Below are positions 53,831-62,024 of a DNA stretch of 64,000 nt, piece after piece. The stretch comes from Flammeovirgaceae bacterium UBA7330. GTDB taxonomy: Bacteria > Bacteroidota > Bacteroidia > Cytophagales > Cyclobacteriaceae. The stretch lies in NCBI GenBank assembly GCA_002471275.1, contig DKPQ01000019.1:176654-240653 (forward strand), given 5' to 3'. Below the pieces are notes generated by a model that worked only from the letters and a program-made list of their open reading frames with translations, was not told the origin of the DNA and made no database searches. Each line of letters opens with the position of its first letter. Position 1 is the first letter of the stretch. The translations under genes and the position numbers were made by a program.

Positions 53831-54768
53831 ACGGTACGGAGCAATGGGATGGTCATCAAGGCTTTAAGGGCAAAATGCAGGTCGCCAGCCTCGATCGCTG
53901 CCTGCGCTGCCCGTGTGATGGCTTCTTCTTTGTTCTCTGATTGGGCAATGGCCTGCTTGAATTTCCTGGTATAGGGATTGTCGGCGTTCAGCTTATGTAC
54001 AGGGGACATAAATGCATACATTTCCTGCTCCGAAGGTAGATTGGGCAATCCGGCCAGCCTGGCCAACTGATTGGCGGTAAGGATCCTTGAATGCCGGATA
54101 TGCTCGGGCAACTGATCCATACCTATCCCCAGGTCAGTGGGTTTCTTCACCTCGAAGATGGCTTCATGCGATGCTCTGGTATAGAAATTTGCCGAGTTCC
54201 TGGCTACCAGGTCGATATCCTGAGGGTTGATGATGTTGTCTTTGTAAATGTCCTCCCTGACATGAAACAGGACCACCCTGCACAATATCAGGTTACCGGA
54301 TCCCTTCCCGCCACCGAGTGGAATGATCTTTTCGACCTGGCACTCCATCTGAAAAGGCGATTCTTTGACACGCCTGGGCTTCACCATGACGGAATCGATG
54401 GGAGTGAGGCCACTCTTGATGAATTCATCGACTTCTTTGGGATAGGTGGTAGAGGCGAGGTTGGCCTGCTCCACCATGTCGTAGGTGACCGCCTGGACCA
54501 CACATTCAGGGACTCTCTTTACGTTCTCAAGCGTGTCTTTGGCGGAGCCGTCTTTGCCACTAAACGCTGGTGAAAATGCTACATAAGGGGGATTAGCCCC
54601 AAAAGCATTGAAGTAAGAGAAAGGCGCGAGGTTGTTGATCCCATCCTCCGAGATGGAAGAAACAAATGCAATGGGACGAGGTGCCACTCCGCTCAGCAGG
54701 AGGTTGTGGACGACCCTTAATTCCGCTCCTTCCGGGTCGATGGTGATATAATCGGATGCTTGACTCAT
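53827..54768 (-). CDS. flavin reductase-like FMN-binding (flavoredoxin) domain protein
   Basis: A 313-residue protein with the split-barrel flavin reductase fold: APRPIAFVSSISEDGINNLA and NLAPFSYFNAFGANPPYVAF are the FMN-binding signature, and KDTLENVKRVPECVVQAVTY and ESPFQMECQVEKIIPLGG follow it. The C-terminal 100 residues are helical and beyond the usual domain. In the operon it lies between the FAH-like and acetoacetyl-CoA synthetase genes with 4-base overlaps on both sides. Its role is not obvious because no step of the standard homogentisate pathway needs free flavin. It is a candidate for redox repair, for a side reaction or for the missing isomerase step. Confidence 0.88.
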   Translation of the reverse strand: MSQASDYITIDPEGAELRVVHNLLLSGVAPRPIAFVSSISEDGINNLAPFSYFNAFGANPPYVAFSPAFSGKDGSAKDTLENVKRVPECVVQAVTYDMVEQANLASTTYPKEVDEFIKSGLTPIDSVMVKPRRVKESPFQMECQVEKIIPLGGGKGSGNLILCRVVLFHVREDIYKDNIINPQDIDLVARNSANFYTRASHEAIFEVKKPTDLGIGMDQLPEHIRHSRILTANQLARLAGLPNLPSEQEMYAFMSPVHKLNADNPYTRKFKQAIAQSENKEEAITRAAQAAIEAGDLHFALKALMTIPLLRTV

Positions 54769-55784
54769 TCTCTAGCAGTTTTCTTTTTACTCAGGATAGA
54801 AAGCGGCTTTTTGGACTTTACAATCTTGTTTGAAAGTGTACCCAAACGATCAATTTTCAACTCCATGGTATCGCCATCCTGCAACCATACCGGGGTAAAG
54901 TCTTCACCTTTCTCCTTAGCTTCCAGGGCCCAGGTTCCATTGAGCTCCAGGTAGCACCCGGTTCCTACCGTGCCCGAACCGATCACATCCCCGGGGAAGA
55001 TCTCAGCTCCATACGATACTCTTTCGATTATCTCCGCAAATGTCCAGTTCATGTCCTTCATGTTGCCACTGGAGATTTTTTTACCATTATGAAATCCCTC
55101 CATTTTCAGGTCGTAGGAAACTCCCATTTTAGAATCAATGCGGGCTGTTTCCAGTTCGTCGGGGGTGACTAGCCAGGGACCGATGGTGGTGGCAAAATCC
55201 TTTCCCTTGGCGGGTCCCAGGTTGAGCTTCATTTCCTCCATCTGCAGCAGCCGGGCGGAAAAGTCATTCATGATGGTGAACCCGGCAATGTACTGGTCTG
55301 CCTGTGCTGATGAAATGTTTTTGCCTTTTTTTCCAATGACGGCTGCTACCTCCAGCTCAAAATCGAGCTTGTGCAGGTGGTCATCTTCCACTATGACCTC
55401 TCCAGGACCAAAGATGGCGTTGTGGTTAGTAAAGTAGAATACCGGAAACTGATCGAATTCCGGGATCATCGGAACGCCCCGGTTGCGACGAGCGGTGGCT
55501 ACATGCTGACGAAAGGCATACGCATCGCGGCAGGAAGGTGGATTGGGAATAGGGGCGGCTAAAGTAGGATTTGGTACTATTTCTCCAGCTCTTTCTTCTA
55601 TGATGGCCTGCTCGACTTTCCGGGCAATTTCCATTCCCGATGATTCCATCTTCAGCAGGTCCAGCATGGTAGGTTGCACGTCAATCCCTAATTGTTTAGC
55701 CGTTTGTTGCAGGTCATAGACATTCCCAGCGATCCGTAATCCACTCCGGTGTTGTGACTGATGTATATAGCTTACTAGTTTCAA
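54765..55784 (-). CDS. fumarylacetoacetate hydrolase family protein
   Basis: A 339-residue FAH-fold hydrolase. The metal-binding acidic cluster is HKLDFELEVAAVIGKKGKN, with FTIMNDFSARLLQMEEMKLN, KDFATTIGPWLVTPDELETA and the late VIGSGTVGTGCYLEL. Position in the operon makes cleavage of fumarylacetoacetate to fumarate and acetoacetate the likely reaction. This short form is closer in length to the bacterial isomerase/hydrolase branch than to the 420-residue animal-type enzyme. No maleylacetoacetate isomerase gene is adjacent. It overlaps both neighbours by four bases. Confidence 0.92.
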   Translation of the reverse strand: MKLVSYIHQSQHRSGLRIAGNVYDLQQTAKQLGIDVQPTMLDLLKMESSGMEIARKVEQAIIEERAGEIVPNPTLAAPIPNPPSCRDAYAFRQHVATARRNRGVPMIPEFDQFPVFYFTNHNAIFGPGEVIVEDDHLHKLDFELEVAAVIGKKGKNISSAQADQYIAGFTIMNDFSARLLQMEEMKLNLGPAKGKDFATTIGPWLVTPDELETARIDSKMGVSYDLKMEGFHNGKKISSGNMKDMNWTFAEIIERVSYGAEIFPGDVIGSGTVGTGCYLELNGTWALEAKEKGEDFTPVWLQDGDTMELKIDRLGTLSNKIVKSKKPLSILSKKKTARE

Positions 55785-56902
55785 TTGACTATGGTTTTAG
55801 ATGTACGTTTCATGGAGTGAACTACCCTGGAGATCACATCCACGGCAAAACGGGTTTCATCCAGGGTACCCGAATTGATCCTGATACCATTGGGAATACC
55901 AAAAGTGTCTACATGCCTGACGATGAGTCCGTTATCGAGGCATAGTGAAGCAAATTCGAGGGCTTCGGCTTCCGAATCCATGATGACCAGGATGAAGTTG
56001 GTGCTCGACCGGATGTATGAGAGGTGGTTGTCTTCAAAACACTGGTACAACATCGCCAGGGACTTCCTGTTGAGGTCGATGGTTTGTTGCAGGAACTCCT
56101 CGTCATCCAGGGCTGCAATCGCTGCCACCTGGGCCAGGTTGTTGGGTTCGAAGGGCAGCTTTACCTTATATAAAGCTTCGATCACATGGTCAGGTCCCAC
56201 CGCAAAACCGATCCTCAAGCCTGCCAGCCCGTATGCTTTGGAAAAGGTTCGGGTAACCACCATGTTGTCATAGTCGTAGGTCACCCCATTGGGATAGTCA
56301 GGATTTCCTGTGGCATATGCGGTGTATGCTTCGTCGAGGATCACCATGATGTGGTCGGGTACCTGCTCCATGAAGGCCTCAAAGTCCTGCTTTTTGATCA
56401 GTGTGCCGGTAGGGTTATTGGGATTAGCCACGTATATCATGGCTGTTTTGTCGGTGATCGCATCGAGTATGCCATCCAGGTCGAATTCGTAGTTTTTCAT
56501 GGGCACACGCACAAGGTTTCGTCCCATCTTACGGGTAGCGACATAGATGCCAATGAACGTGCCTTCCGAAGTGATGATGTCATTTTGCTCCGAGGTGAAC
56601 GCACTCACGATGTATGACAGCAGGGCGTCGGCACCATGACCACAGATGATGTGGTTGGGCTGTACCCCATACTTTTTGGCGATGGCATGCACGAGGTCAT
56701 AAGAGGACGGGTCCGGGTAGCGATGGAGCCCTGAGATTGCATTGGCAATAGCGGCTTGTGCTTTTGGGCTTGGTCCCAAAGGGTTTTCTGCGGATGCCAG
56801 CTTCACGATCCTTTCCAGGTTCTTTTCCCGGGCCAGCTGCTCGATGGAGAGCCCGGCCTTATAGGGCTTGAGGGATTGCACAAAAGGAGGTATCTTGATC
56901 AT
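55781..56902 (-). CDS. PLP-dependent class I/II aminotransferase (HisC/aromatic type)
   Basis: A 373-residue fold-type I aminotransferase similar to histidinol-phosphate and aromatic aminotransferases. The PLP lysine is in TRTFSKAYGLAGLRIGF, the substrate or phosphate-binding region is VANPNNPTGTLI, and VILDEAYTAYA contains the Asp that binds pyridine nitrogen. In this operon it should convert tyrosine (and perhaps phenylalanine) to 4-hydroxyphenylpyruvate for the dioxygenase encoded two genes upstream. It overlaps the homogentisate dioxygenase and the FAH-family gene by four bases each. Confidence 0.92.
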   Translation of the reverse strand: MIKIPPFVQSLKPYKAGLSIEQLAREKNLERIVKLASAENPLGPSPKAQAAIANAISGLHRYPDPSSYDLVHAIAKKYGVQPNHIICGHGADALLSYIVSAFTSEQNDIITSEGTFIGIYVATRKMGRNLVRVPMKNYEFDLDGILDAITDKTAMIYVANPNNPTGTLIKKQDFEAFMEQVPDHIMVILDEAYTAYATGNPDYPNGVTYDYDNMVVTRTFSKAYGLAGLRIGFAVGPDHVIEALYKVKLPFEPNNLAQVAAIAALDDEEFLQQTIDLNRKSLAMLYQCFEDNHLSYIRSSTNFILVIMDSEAEALEFASLCLDNGLIVRHVDTFGIPNGIRINSGTLDETRFAVDVISRVVHSMKRTSKTIVN

Positions 56903-58056
56903 AGCCAGGACTTTGCGTAATCTTTGTCAATGGTTTCTTTAACGGCGAGTGTGGGCCTGAGTGCCTCGTAGGTGTCGATCATGACAGCATATTCCTCCGT
57001 AGCCCGGGCGCCTATAGATGCCTCGGTCTTGCCTGGCTGTGGGCCGTGGGGCATGCCTCCCGGATGCAGGGTGATGGAACCTTCTTTCACGCCTTTTCGC
57101 GACATGAAATCCCCTTCCACATAATACAGTACCTCGTCACTGTCGATGTTGGAGTGAAAGTAAGGAGCCGGGATGGCATTTTCATGAAAGTCAAACAACC
57201 GGGGTACGAAGTTGCAAACCACGAAAGTGGATGTCTTATACAACAGGTGGACCGGAGGCGGAAGGTGTATCCTACCAACCTTGGGGTGATAGTCTTTGAT
57301 GTTGAAGGTGAAAGGGTACAGGTAGCCATCCCAACCGACGACACCGAACGGATGGTGCGGGACGATATGCTCAAAGAATCTGTCTTTCATTTTTACGATG
57401 ATTCTGAAGTCCCCTTTGGCGGTGTTGGGCTCCAGGTAGGCAGGAGCTCGAAAAACACGTTCGGAATAGGGGGCGTGTTCCAGCAACTGACCGTATTCGT
57501 TTTTGTAGTGACCGGGGATCTCAAAAGCCGAATCTGACTCGATGATCATCAACTTGTTACGGGTGAGATCATCGAATTTCATCTGGTAGGTGGTGGCCCT
57601 GGGCACGACGATCTGGTCTCCGGGACCAAAATTGTTCTGTCCAAAAGGACTGTATAAGGTGCCAGTGCCTTGGTGGATGAAGATGTATTCTGAGCCTCCG
57701 CCATTTCGATAAAATGTGTCGGTGTTTTCCGTCACCCGGGCACAGGAGATCTTACAGGTGCTGTTGACGAGGAAATCTTCCCGTGCCGAGATGAAGTCAC
57801 CGGTTTTTTTGCTCAAGTCTGTATAGCAGTGATAATACAAAGCCGGGGCTTCGGGCCAGGCATGGTTGTCTTTTACCCGGAGCTCTTTCACGGACTTCAC
57901 CGCAGTAGGCAGGAAATGGTGATAAAGGATGGAATAGGTCCCCGAGAAGCCTTTGCTGGTGACCAGCTCTTCGCGATAGAGCGTCTTGCCATCGGGCTGA
58001 TAGAACGTGGTGTGTTTTACACGAGGAATTTCACCTAATCGATGATAAAATGGCAT
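56899..58056 (-). CDS. hmgA: homogentisate 1,2-dioxygenase
   Basis: A 385-residue Fe(II) ring-cleaving enzyme of the cupin type. Family blocks are MPFYHRLGEIPRVKHTTFYQ at the N terminus, NGGGSEYIFIHQGTGTLYS, VVPRATTYQMKFD, HHPFGVVGWDGYLYPFTFNI, PRLFDFHENAIPAPYFHSNI, DEVLYYVEGDF and SITLHPGGMPHGPQPG, the last carrying iron-ligand histidines. It converts homogentisate to maleylacetoacetate. It starts 18 bases after the HPPD stop and overlaps the aminotransferase gene by four bases. Confidence 0.96.
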   Translation of the reverse strand: MPFYHRLGEIPRVKHTTFYQPDGKTLYREELVTSKGFSGTYSILYHHFLPTAVKSVKELRVKDNHAWPEAPALYYHCYTDLSKKTGDFISAREDFLVNSTCKISCARVTENTDTFYRNGGGSEYIFIHQGTGTLYSPFGQNNFGPGDQIVVPRATTYQMKFDDLTRNKLMIIESDSAFEIPGHYKNEYGQLLEHAPYSERVFRAPAYLEPNTAKGDFRIIVKMKDRFFEHIVPHHPFGVVGWDGYLYPFTFNIKDYHPKVGRIHLPPPVHLLYKTSTFVVCNFVPRLFDFHENAIPAPYFHSNIDSDEVLYYVEGDFMSRKGVKEGSITLHPGGMPHGPQPGKTEASIGARATEEYAVMIDTYEALRPTLAVKETIDKDYAKSWL

Positions 58057-58074
58057 ATGCTGTTGTTTTTGTTT

Positions 58075-59211
58075 CTAACATGGGGGCATCACTTCTATGG
58101 GTTCTTTGTCCAGGTTGCCTCTCAGCTTTTGGTCCAACTCGATGGACTCAAACAACGCCTGGAAATTTCCTTTCCCAAACCCTTCGGCACCTTCACGCTG
58201 GATAAACTCAAAAAAGAAGGTAGGGCGATCCCCGATGGGTTTGGTAAACAACTGCAACAGGTACCCGGTGGATTCCTTGTCGCACAGGATCCGCAGCCTC
58301 TGCAGGTCATCGATGTTTTCCCTGATCCGGATGTCTTTCCGGTTGCGCAGCATGTCGTAATAGGTGTCTGGCACATCCAGGAACTCCATTCCATTTTTTC
58401 TCAGTGCTTCCACGGTTTTGATGATGTCCGGAGTCTGCAACGCGATGTGCTGCACGCCTGAGCCATGATATTGCTCGATGTACTCTTCGATCTGGGACTT
58501 CTTCTCTGCCGGGTAAGGCTCGTTGATGGGATTCCTGATCACCGAGTCGGAGGATCGCACCACCTTAGACAGCAGGGCGGAATACTTCGTGCCGATGTCA
58601 CCAGCTTTGAAATCCACAAACGTCTCGAAGCTCATGGTCTTGTTGAAGTAGTCAGCCCAGAGGTTCATCTCATTTTCCCGTACATTACCCACGATGTGGT
58701 CGATGCCCACAATGCCTGTATCCTCGTATTCGATATGGATCTTTTGCGGTGGTACACAATACCCGGGCTTAAAGATGTGATCGAAATGGTCCCTGTTGAT
58801 ATAAACCAACTCGGTATCGTCATAAAGCCGGATCGCTGCTTCGGTGACATGTCCGTGCTTGTTTTTGATCATCTCAGGTCTTTTCACCATCACAGCACCA
58901 TGCTGGGTGGCATACCGAAACGCCTTTTCCACATCATCCACTTCCACGGCCCATCGTTTCACACCGTCACCATGCTTGTTGACAAAGCTGAGTACTTCAT
59001 AGCAGGAAGGTTGTACCGCCGAGGTGAGGACGATCTTCAGGTTGTTTTGGCTGAGGTAGTAGGAAACCCGGTCTTTCGTGCCTGTCTCAGGACCGATGTA
59101 GCCAGTGATTTTCATCCCTAAAGTGCTGGCATACCAGAATGCGGACATCTTGGCCGATCCGACATAGAACTCTACGTAGTCATAATTTCTAATACCGAGA
59201 ATGTTTGACAT
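58075..59211 (-). CDS. hpd: 4-hydroxyphenylpyruvate dioxygenase
   Basis: A 378-residue vicinal-oxygen-chelate enzyme with two glyoxalase-like halves. The C-terminal family signature GDRPTFFFEFIQREGAEGFG (with GNF following) is intact and the iron ligands lie in IDHIVGN, SGVQHIALQT and FFFEFIQ. It converts 4-hydroxyphenylpyruvate to homogentisate. It lies 11 bases after the hydroxylase stop and 18 bases before the homogentisate dioxygenase gene, in the same operon. Confidence 0.97.
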   Translation of the reverse strand: MSNILGIRNYDYVEFYVGSAKMSAFWYASTLGMKITGYIGPETGTKDRVSYYLSQNNLKIVLTSAVQPSCYEVLSFVNKHGDGVKRWAVEVDDVEKAFRYATQHGAVMVKRPEMIKNKHGHVTEAAIRLYDDTELVYINRDHFDHIFKPGYCVPPQKIHIEYEDTGIVGIDHIVGNVRENEMNLWADYFNKTMSFETFVDFKAGDIGTKYSALLSKVVRSSDSVIRNPINEPYPAEKKSQIEEYIEQYHGSGVQHIALQTPDIIKTVEALRKNGMEFLDVPDTYYDMLRNRKDIRIRENIDDLQRLRILCDKESTGYLLQLFTKPIGDRPTFFFEFIQREGAEGFGKGNFQALFESIELDQKLRGNLDKEPIEVMPPC

Positions 59212-59222
59212 AATGTAAAGAT

Positions 59223-61112
59223 TTAGGTGTTTAACTTTTGAACTTTCGACGGAACATCCCGGGTGGATTTCCCACTTCCGGCTTCCTGATTGGTCGGAGA
59301 CCCTTTGTTAGTGGTTTTTTGCGTGGGGGAGACAGCCCGTTTTTCGGAGCCTCCGGTTGTAGCACCATTCAAAGGAGATATCACCAGATTTACCCCACTT
59401 TCAATCAAATGTTTTTTGCCTGGCAAGGCCTTTTTCTTTTCCTCCAGGTACCTGAGGATGTCCTGCTGCAATGTCTTATCCTTTGTGATTTCCAACATTT
59501 CCACCGGCAGCAACCAGTCCTCCGGATGGTCTTTTTGGTGGGAAGCCAAAATGCCCTCCAGGTCAATTTTTTTGGTTTTTCCTTCCCGATAATCTCTTAC
59601 CTGCTGATAGTGTCGCTCCAGCTCACGCTCTTTGGCGGTCTGCTGCGGCCTGATGGTCTCCTCGGAAGGCACATGGCTCTCCATGTCGAAGCTGTGGTAG
59701 TCAGCAGGGCCATTGAATGCCGAGGTAACCTTTTTGCCTACGGCCATGTGATACACGCCCTGATCCGGTGTGAAGAGCAGCTGGTCGCGGTATTTTACCG
59801 TACAGTTTTTGAAAGCAATCAGCATGATCTTTCCCTGCAGGTTGCGCTTGCCCGTGATGACCTCACCGGTGAGGGTGACGCCACCCTCGAAGACCAGGGT
59901 AGTGGTGTGCCCTTCATAGATGTCGTAGACTTTGAGGTCTGTCGGGCTCATGTCTTCGATGGCCAGGTTGATGCCTTTGAGCTTGCCGATAGGGGAACCA
60001 AACCCGTTGGGATGCTGTGCCTTGCTGTGGCCGATCAGCTCCTTCTCGCGATAGGCCAGGGCAGTGGGACCTTCAGTTTCCACGTAGAGTGGCTTGCCAT
60101 CCTGCTCCAGTACTTTTTTGAAGGTGCCGGAGATCTGCAGGCCGGTGCTGAGCTCTATGGAGCCCAGGGCTTCTGACTCAACCAGCTTTCGGATACCTGA
60201 CAGGCCGCCCGTCCTGATGGCCAGGGTATTGGTAAATTCCTCCAGCACCAGGCTGAGGTGTGCAAAGTCCGGGGTGACAAACAGCTGGGGCTGTGGCCTG
60301 GTGATGTCATAATCCTGGTAAGCCGCTTCTATGGTGAGGGGTAGCTTTTTCACCTTGTCGGTCATGCACCAGGTGCTTTCCCCTATAGACGACAACAAGC
60401 CGGCTCCGTAGATCCTGGGCTTTTCCAGCGTGCCGATCAGGCCATATTCCACCGTCCACCAGTGCAATGCCCTGAGCAGGGCCATCTCGCTGGGTGCACC
60501 CATGTTGCGTTGCAGCGTGTCGATGCGTTGCTCTGCCTGGCTGATCTCTTCCGGGGAGATGCCGTGGGCCTCCTTGATGATGGACAGGTGCCGGATGGCC
60601 TCGTACAACTCATAATCCTTGCGGTTGGAGATGGCACGGCTCCCGATCTCACCGAAGTGCCGCAAAAACTCGCTGTAGTCCGGGTTGGCGATGATCGGGG
60701 CATGACCGGCCGACTCATGGATGATGTCCGGTGCGGGAGTGTATTCGATGTGGTCCATCTGGCGGATGTCCGACGCGATGACCAGGACATTGTAGGCCTG
60801 AAAATCCATGAATGCCGCAGGAGGGATGAAGCCATCCACGGCGACAGCGGCCCAGCCAATCTTTTTGAGGATACGGTTCATCCCGTACATATTGGGGATG
60901 TGCTCTGTGGAGATGCCAGTTTCCTGAAGTCCCCGGAGGTAGGAATCATGGGCGACGTGCTGGAGGTAGTCGACGTTTTTTCGCATGACGTAGCGCCACA
61001 CAGCCTGGTCGATGGCTGTGTAGTGGTCATAGTTCTGGGGCTTGATAAACTGCCTGAGGTGTGCGGGCAGCCGTTCTATGACCGGGTTACTCTGATAAGC
61101 TTGCTTTACCAT
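59223..61112 (-). CDS. phhA: aromatic amino-acid hydroxylase (phenylalanine 4-monooxygenase), long form
   Basis: From ATG 61112 it is 629 residues; a TTG at 61151 would add 13. The catalytic part (about 1-290) is the pterin-dependent hydroxylase: iron ligands His132 and His137 in DIIHESAGH and Glu222 in WWTVEYG; YGAGLLSSIGES is also conserved. The remaining 330 residues have no counterpart in the short bacterial enzyme: a beta-rich segment around 350-470 (MSPTDLKVYDIYEGHTTTLV, GEVITGKRNLQGKIMLIAF) and a charged low-complexity tail ending KVQKLNT. The reaction is phenylalanine to tyrosine, matching the first step of the operon. It is the promoter-proximal gene of the seven. Confidence 0.93.
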   Translation of the reverse strand: MVKQAYQSNPVIERLPAHLRQFIKPQNYDHYTAIDQAVWRYVMRKNVDYLQHVAHDSYLRGLQETGISTEHIPNMYGMNRILKKIGWAAVAVDGFIPPAAFMDFQAYNVLVIASDIRQMDHIEYTPAPDIIHESAGHAPIIANPDYSEFLRHFGEIGSRAISNRKDYELYEAIRHLSIIKEAHGISPEEISQAEQRIDTLQRNMGAPSEMALLRALHWWTVEYGLIGTLEKPRIYGAGLLSSIGESTWCMTDKVKKLPLTIEAAYQDYDITRPQPQLFVTPDFAHLSLVLEEFTNTLAIRTGGLSGIRKLVESEALGSIELSTGLQISGTFKKVLEQDGKPLYVETEGPTALAYREKELIGHSKAQHPNGFGSPIGKLKGINLAIEDMSPTDLKVYDIYEGHTTTLVFEGGVTLTGEVITGKRNLQGKIMLIAFKNCTVKYRDQLLFTPDQGVYHMAVGKKVTSAFNGPADYHSFDMESHVPSEETIRPQQTAKERELERHYQQVRDYREGKTKKIDLEGILASHQKDHPEDWLLPVEMLEITKDKTLQQDILRYLEEKKKALPGKKHLIESGVNLVISPLNGATTGGSEKRAVSPTQKTTNKGSPTNQEAGSGKSTRDVPSKVQKLNT

Positions 61113-61138
61113 ATGCTTATTTGAATCATCCGTTAAAC

Positions 61139-61167
61139 CCGGAATACGCAATAGAAATCCATTCCGG
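61139..61167. promoter_or_regulatory. dyad in the leader of the phenylalanine operon
   Basis: CCGGAAT and ATTCCGG are perfect 7-bp inverted arms, 22 bases centre to centre, 27 bases upstream of the hydroxylase ATG. It could be an operator or an mRNA hairpin. There is no T run. Confidence 0.45.
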
Positions 61168-61284
61168 ATTCAGTTCAGCTCAGTATCACATCAAGTATCG
61201 TTCACCACGTATTGGATCTCCTATACTAAAATAAGCTTTTTGGGGATTAAGTTCCATGGTTTCAAAACGTCGTTATGAACTAAC

Positions 61285-61318
61285 GAGAGATCTTTATGAG
61301 GAAATGAGGCGGTGGTAG
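61285..61318 (+). pseudogene. relic of a GIY-YIG gene 3' end
   Basis: GAGATCTTTATGAGG followed by a GGTGGTAG stop region and ACCTTTCTAAG at 61285-61340 matches the 3' end of the intact nuclease gene (GCGAGATCTTTATGAGG ... GGTAG ... ACCTTTCTAA at about 61760-61812). Both are followed by the same repeat unit. The rest of the copy has decayed beyond recognition. Confidence 0.6.
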
Positions 61319-61335
61319 CCCTAACCTTTCTAAGC

Positions 61336-61451
61336 CTAAGACCCTTCGCGTTGCTCAGGATGACGGTGCGATAATTTATACCGTCATCCTGAATGAAGTG
61401 AAGGATCTTAGTATTCAGAACACCACATGAGCTATAAAAAACGAAGGATCT
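61336..61451 (+). repeat. GIY-YIG-linked inverted repeat, unit R3
   Basis: Left arm CTAAGACCCTTC...CAGGATGACGG, right arm CCGTCATCCTG...GAAGGATCTTAG, and third arm GAAGGATCT at 61443-61451, 43 bases after the right one. It follows the GIY-YIG relic. Confidence 0.8.
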
Positions 61452-61495
61452 TGATACCTGTTCATTGATACCATTATTTATCATTAAATTGGAGT

Positions 61496-61795
61496 ATGGT
61501 ACGAGGTGGCCTGGTATATATTACAACCACAAGAAGAAACACAGTACTTTACACGGGCGTCTCCTCAGACCTGCCAGGAAGGGTCTATGACCATAAGACA
61601 AAGGAATTTCCAAAATCCTTTACGTCAAGATATAACGTTGATAAACTTGTATTCTACGAAGAACATCCAACAATAGAAGAGGCCATTGCAAGGGAGAAAG
61701 AAATCAAAGGCTGGATACGTGCCAAAAAGATCAAACTCATAGAGTCCATGAATCCTGAATGGCGAGATCTTTATGAGGACGTTATGGAGTGGTAG
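61496..61795 (+). CDS. GIY-YIG nuclease-domain protein (UvrC N-terminal-like, 99 aa)
   Basis: A minimal GIY-YIG domain: MVRGGLVYITTTRRNTVLYTGVSSDL corresponds to the GIY...YIG strands (here VYI and YTG), followed by the conserved RVYDHKTKE helix (Arg, His), KLVFYEEHPTIEEAIAREKE (Glu) and NPEWRDLYED. The catalytic Tyr, Arg, His and Glu positions are present. ATG 61496 has GGAG immediately upstream. It has direct repeat units on both sides (R3 and R4) and a relic of its own 3' end lies upstream, which suggests that gene plus repeat form a duplicating unit. Its cellular role is unknown. Confidence 0.88.
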   Translation: MVRGGLVYITTTRRNTVLYTGVSSDLPGRVYDHKTKEFPKSFTSRYNVDKLVFYEEHPTIEEAIAREKEIKGWIRAKKIKLIESMNPEWRDLYEDVMEW

Positions 61796-61814
61796 GCTTA
61801 ATACCTTTCTAACT

Positions 61815-61931
61815 CTAAGATCCTTCACTACGTTCAGGATGACGTAATGAATTGTTGTTTCGTCATCCTGAGCCTGCGAAGGATCTTGGCAATCAAGGAC
61901 TAGATATGTAATATTTTAAATTGAAGGATCT
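61815..61931 (+). repeat. GIY-YIG-linked inverted repeat, unit R4
   Basis: Left arm CTAAGATCCTTC...CAGGATGACG, right arm CGTCATCCTGAG...GAAGGATCTT, third arm GAAGGATCT at 61923-61931, 45 bases after the right one. It begins 20 bases after the intact nuclease stop. Confidence 0.8.
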
Positions 61932-62024
61932 TAGCAAACCCGGCCATGGCCCGGAGGTTTTTTAACAAGCTCTACTTTGAACTCAGGTTATCTTAATTAC
62001 TTTTATAGCTTGACATTCCTCATT

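Larger units (their letters stand above)
61113..61495. other. 383-base region: phenylalanine operon leader and repeat unit R3
   Basis: Contains the leader of the hydroxylase gene with a dyad CCGGAAT (61139-61145) and ATTCCGG (61161-61167), a decayed 3' end of a GIY-YIG gene (about 61285-61318) and the repeat unit R3 (61336-61451). No intact ORF is present. Confidence 0.6.

Noticed and set aside
59238..60176. Antisense frame of 312 codons inside the hydroxylase gene
   Set aside because: Shadow of the hydroxylase C-terminal extension; no start context and no recognisable domain.
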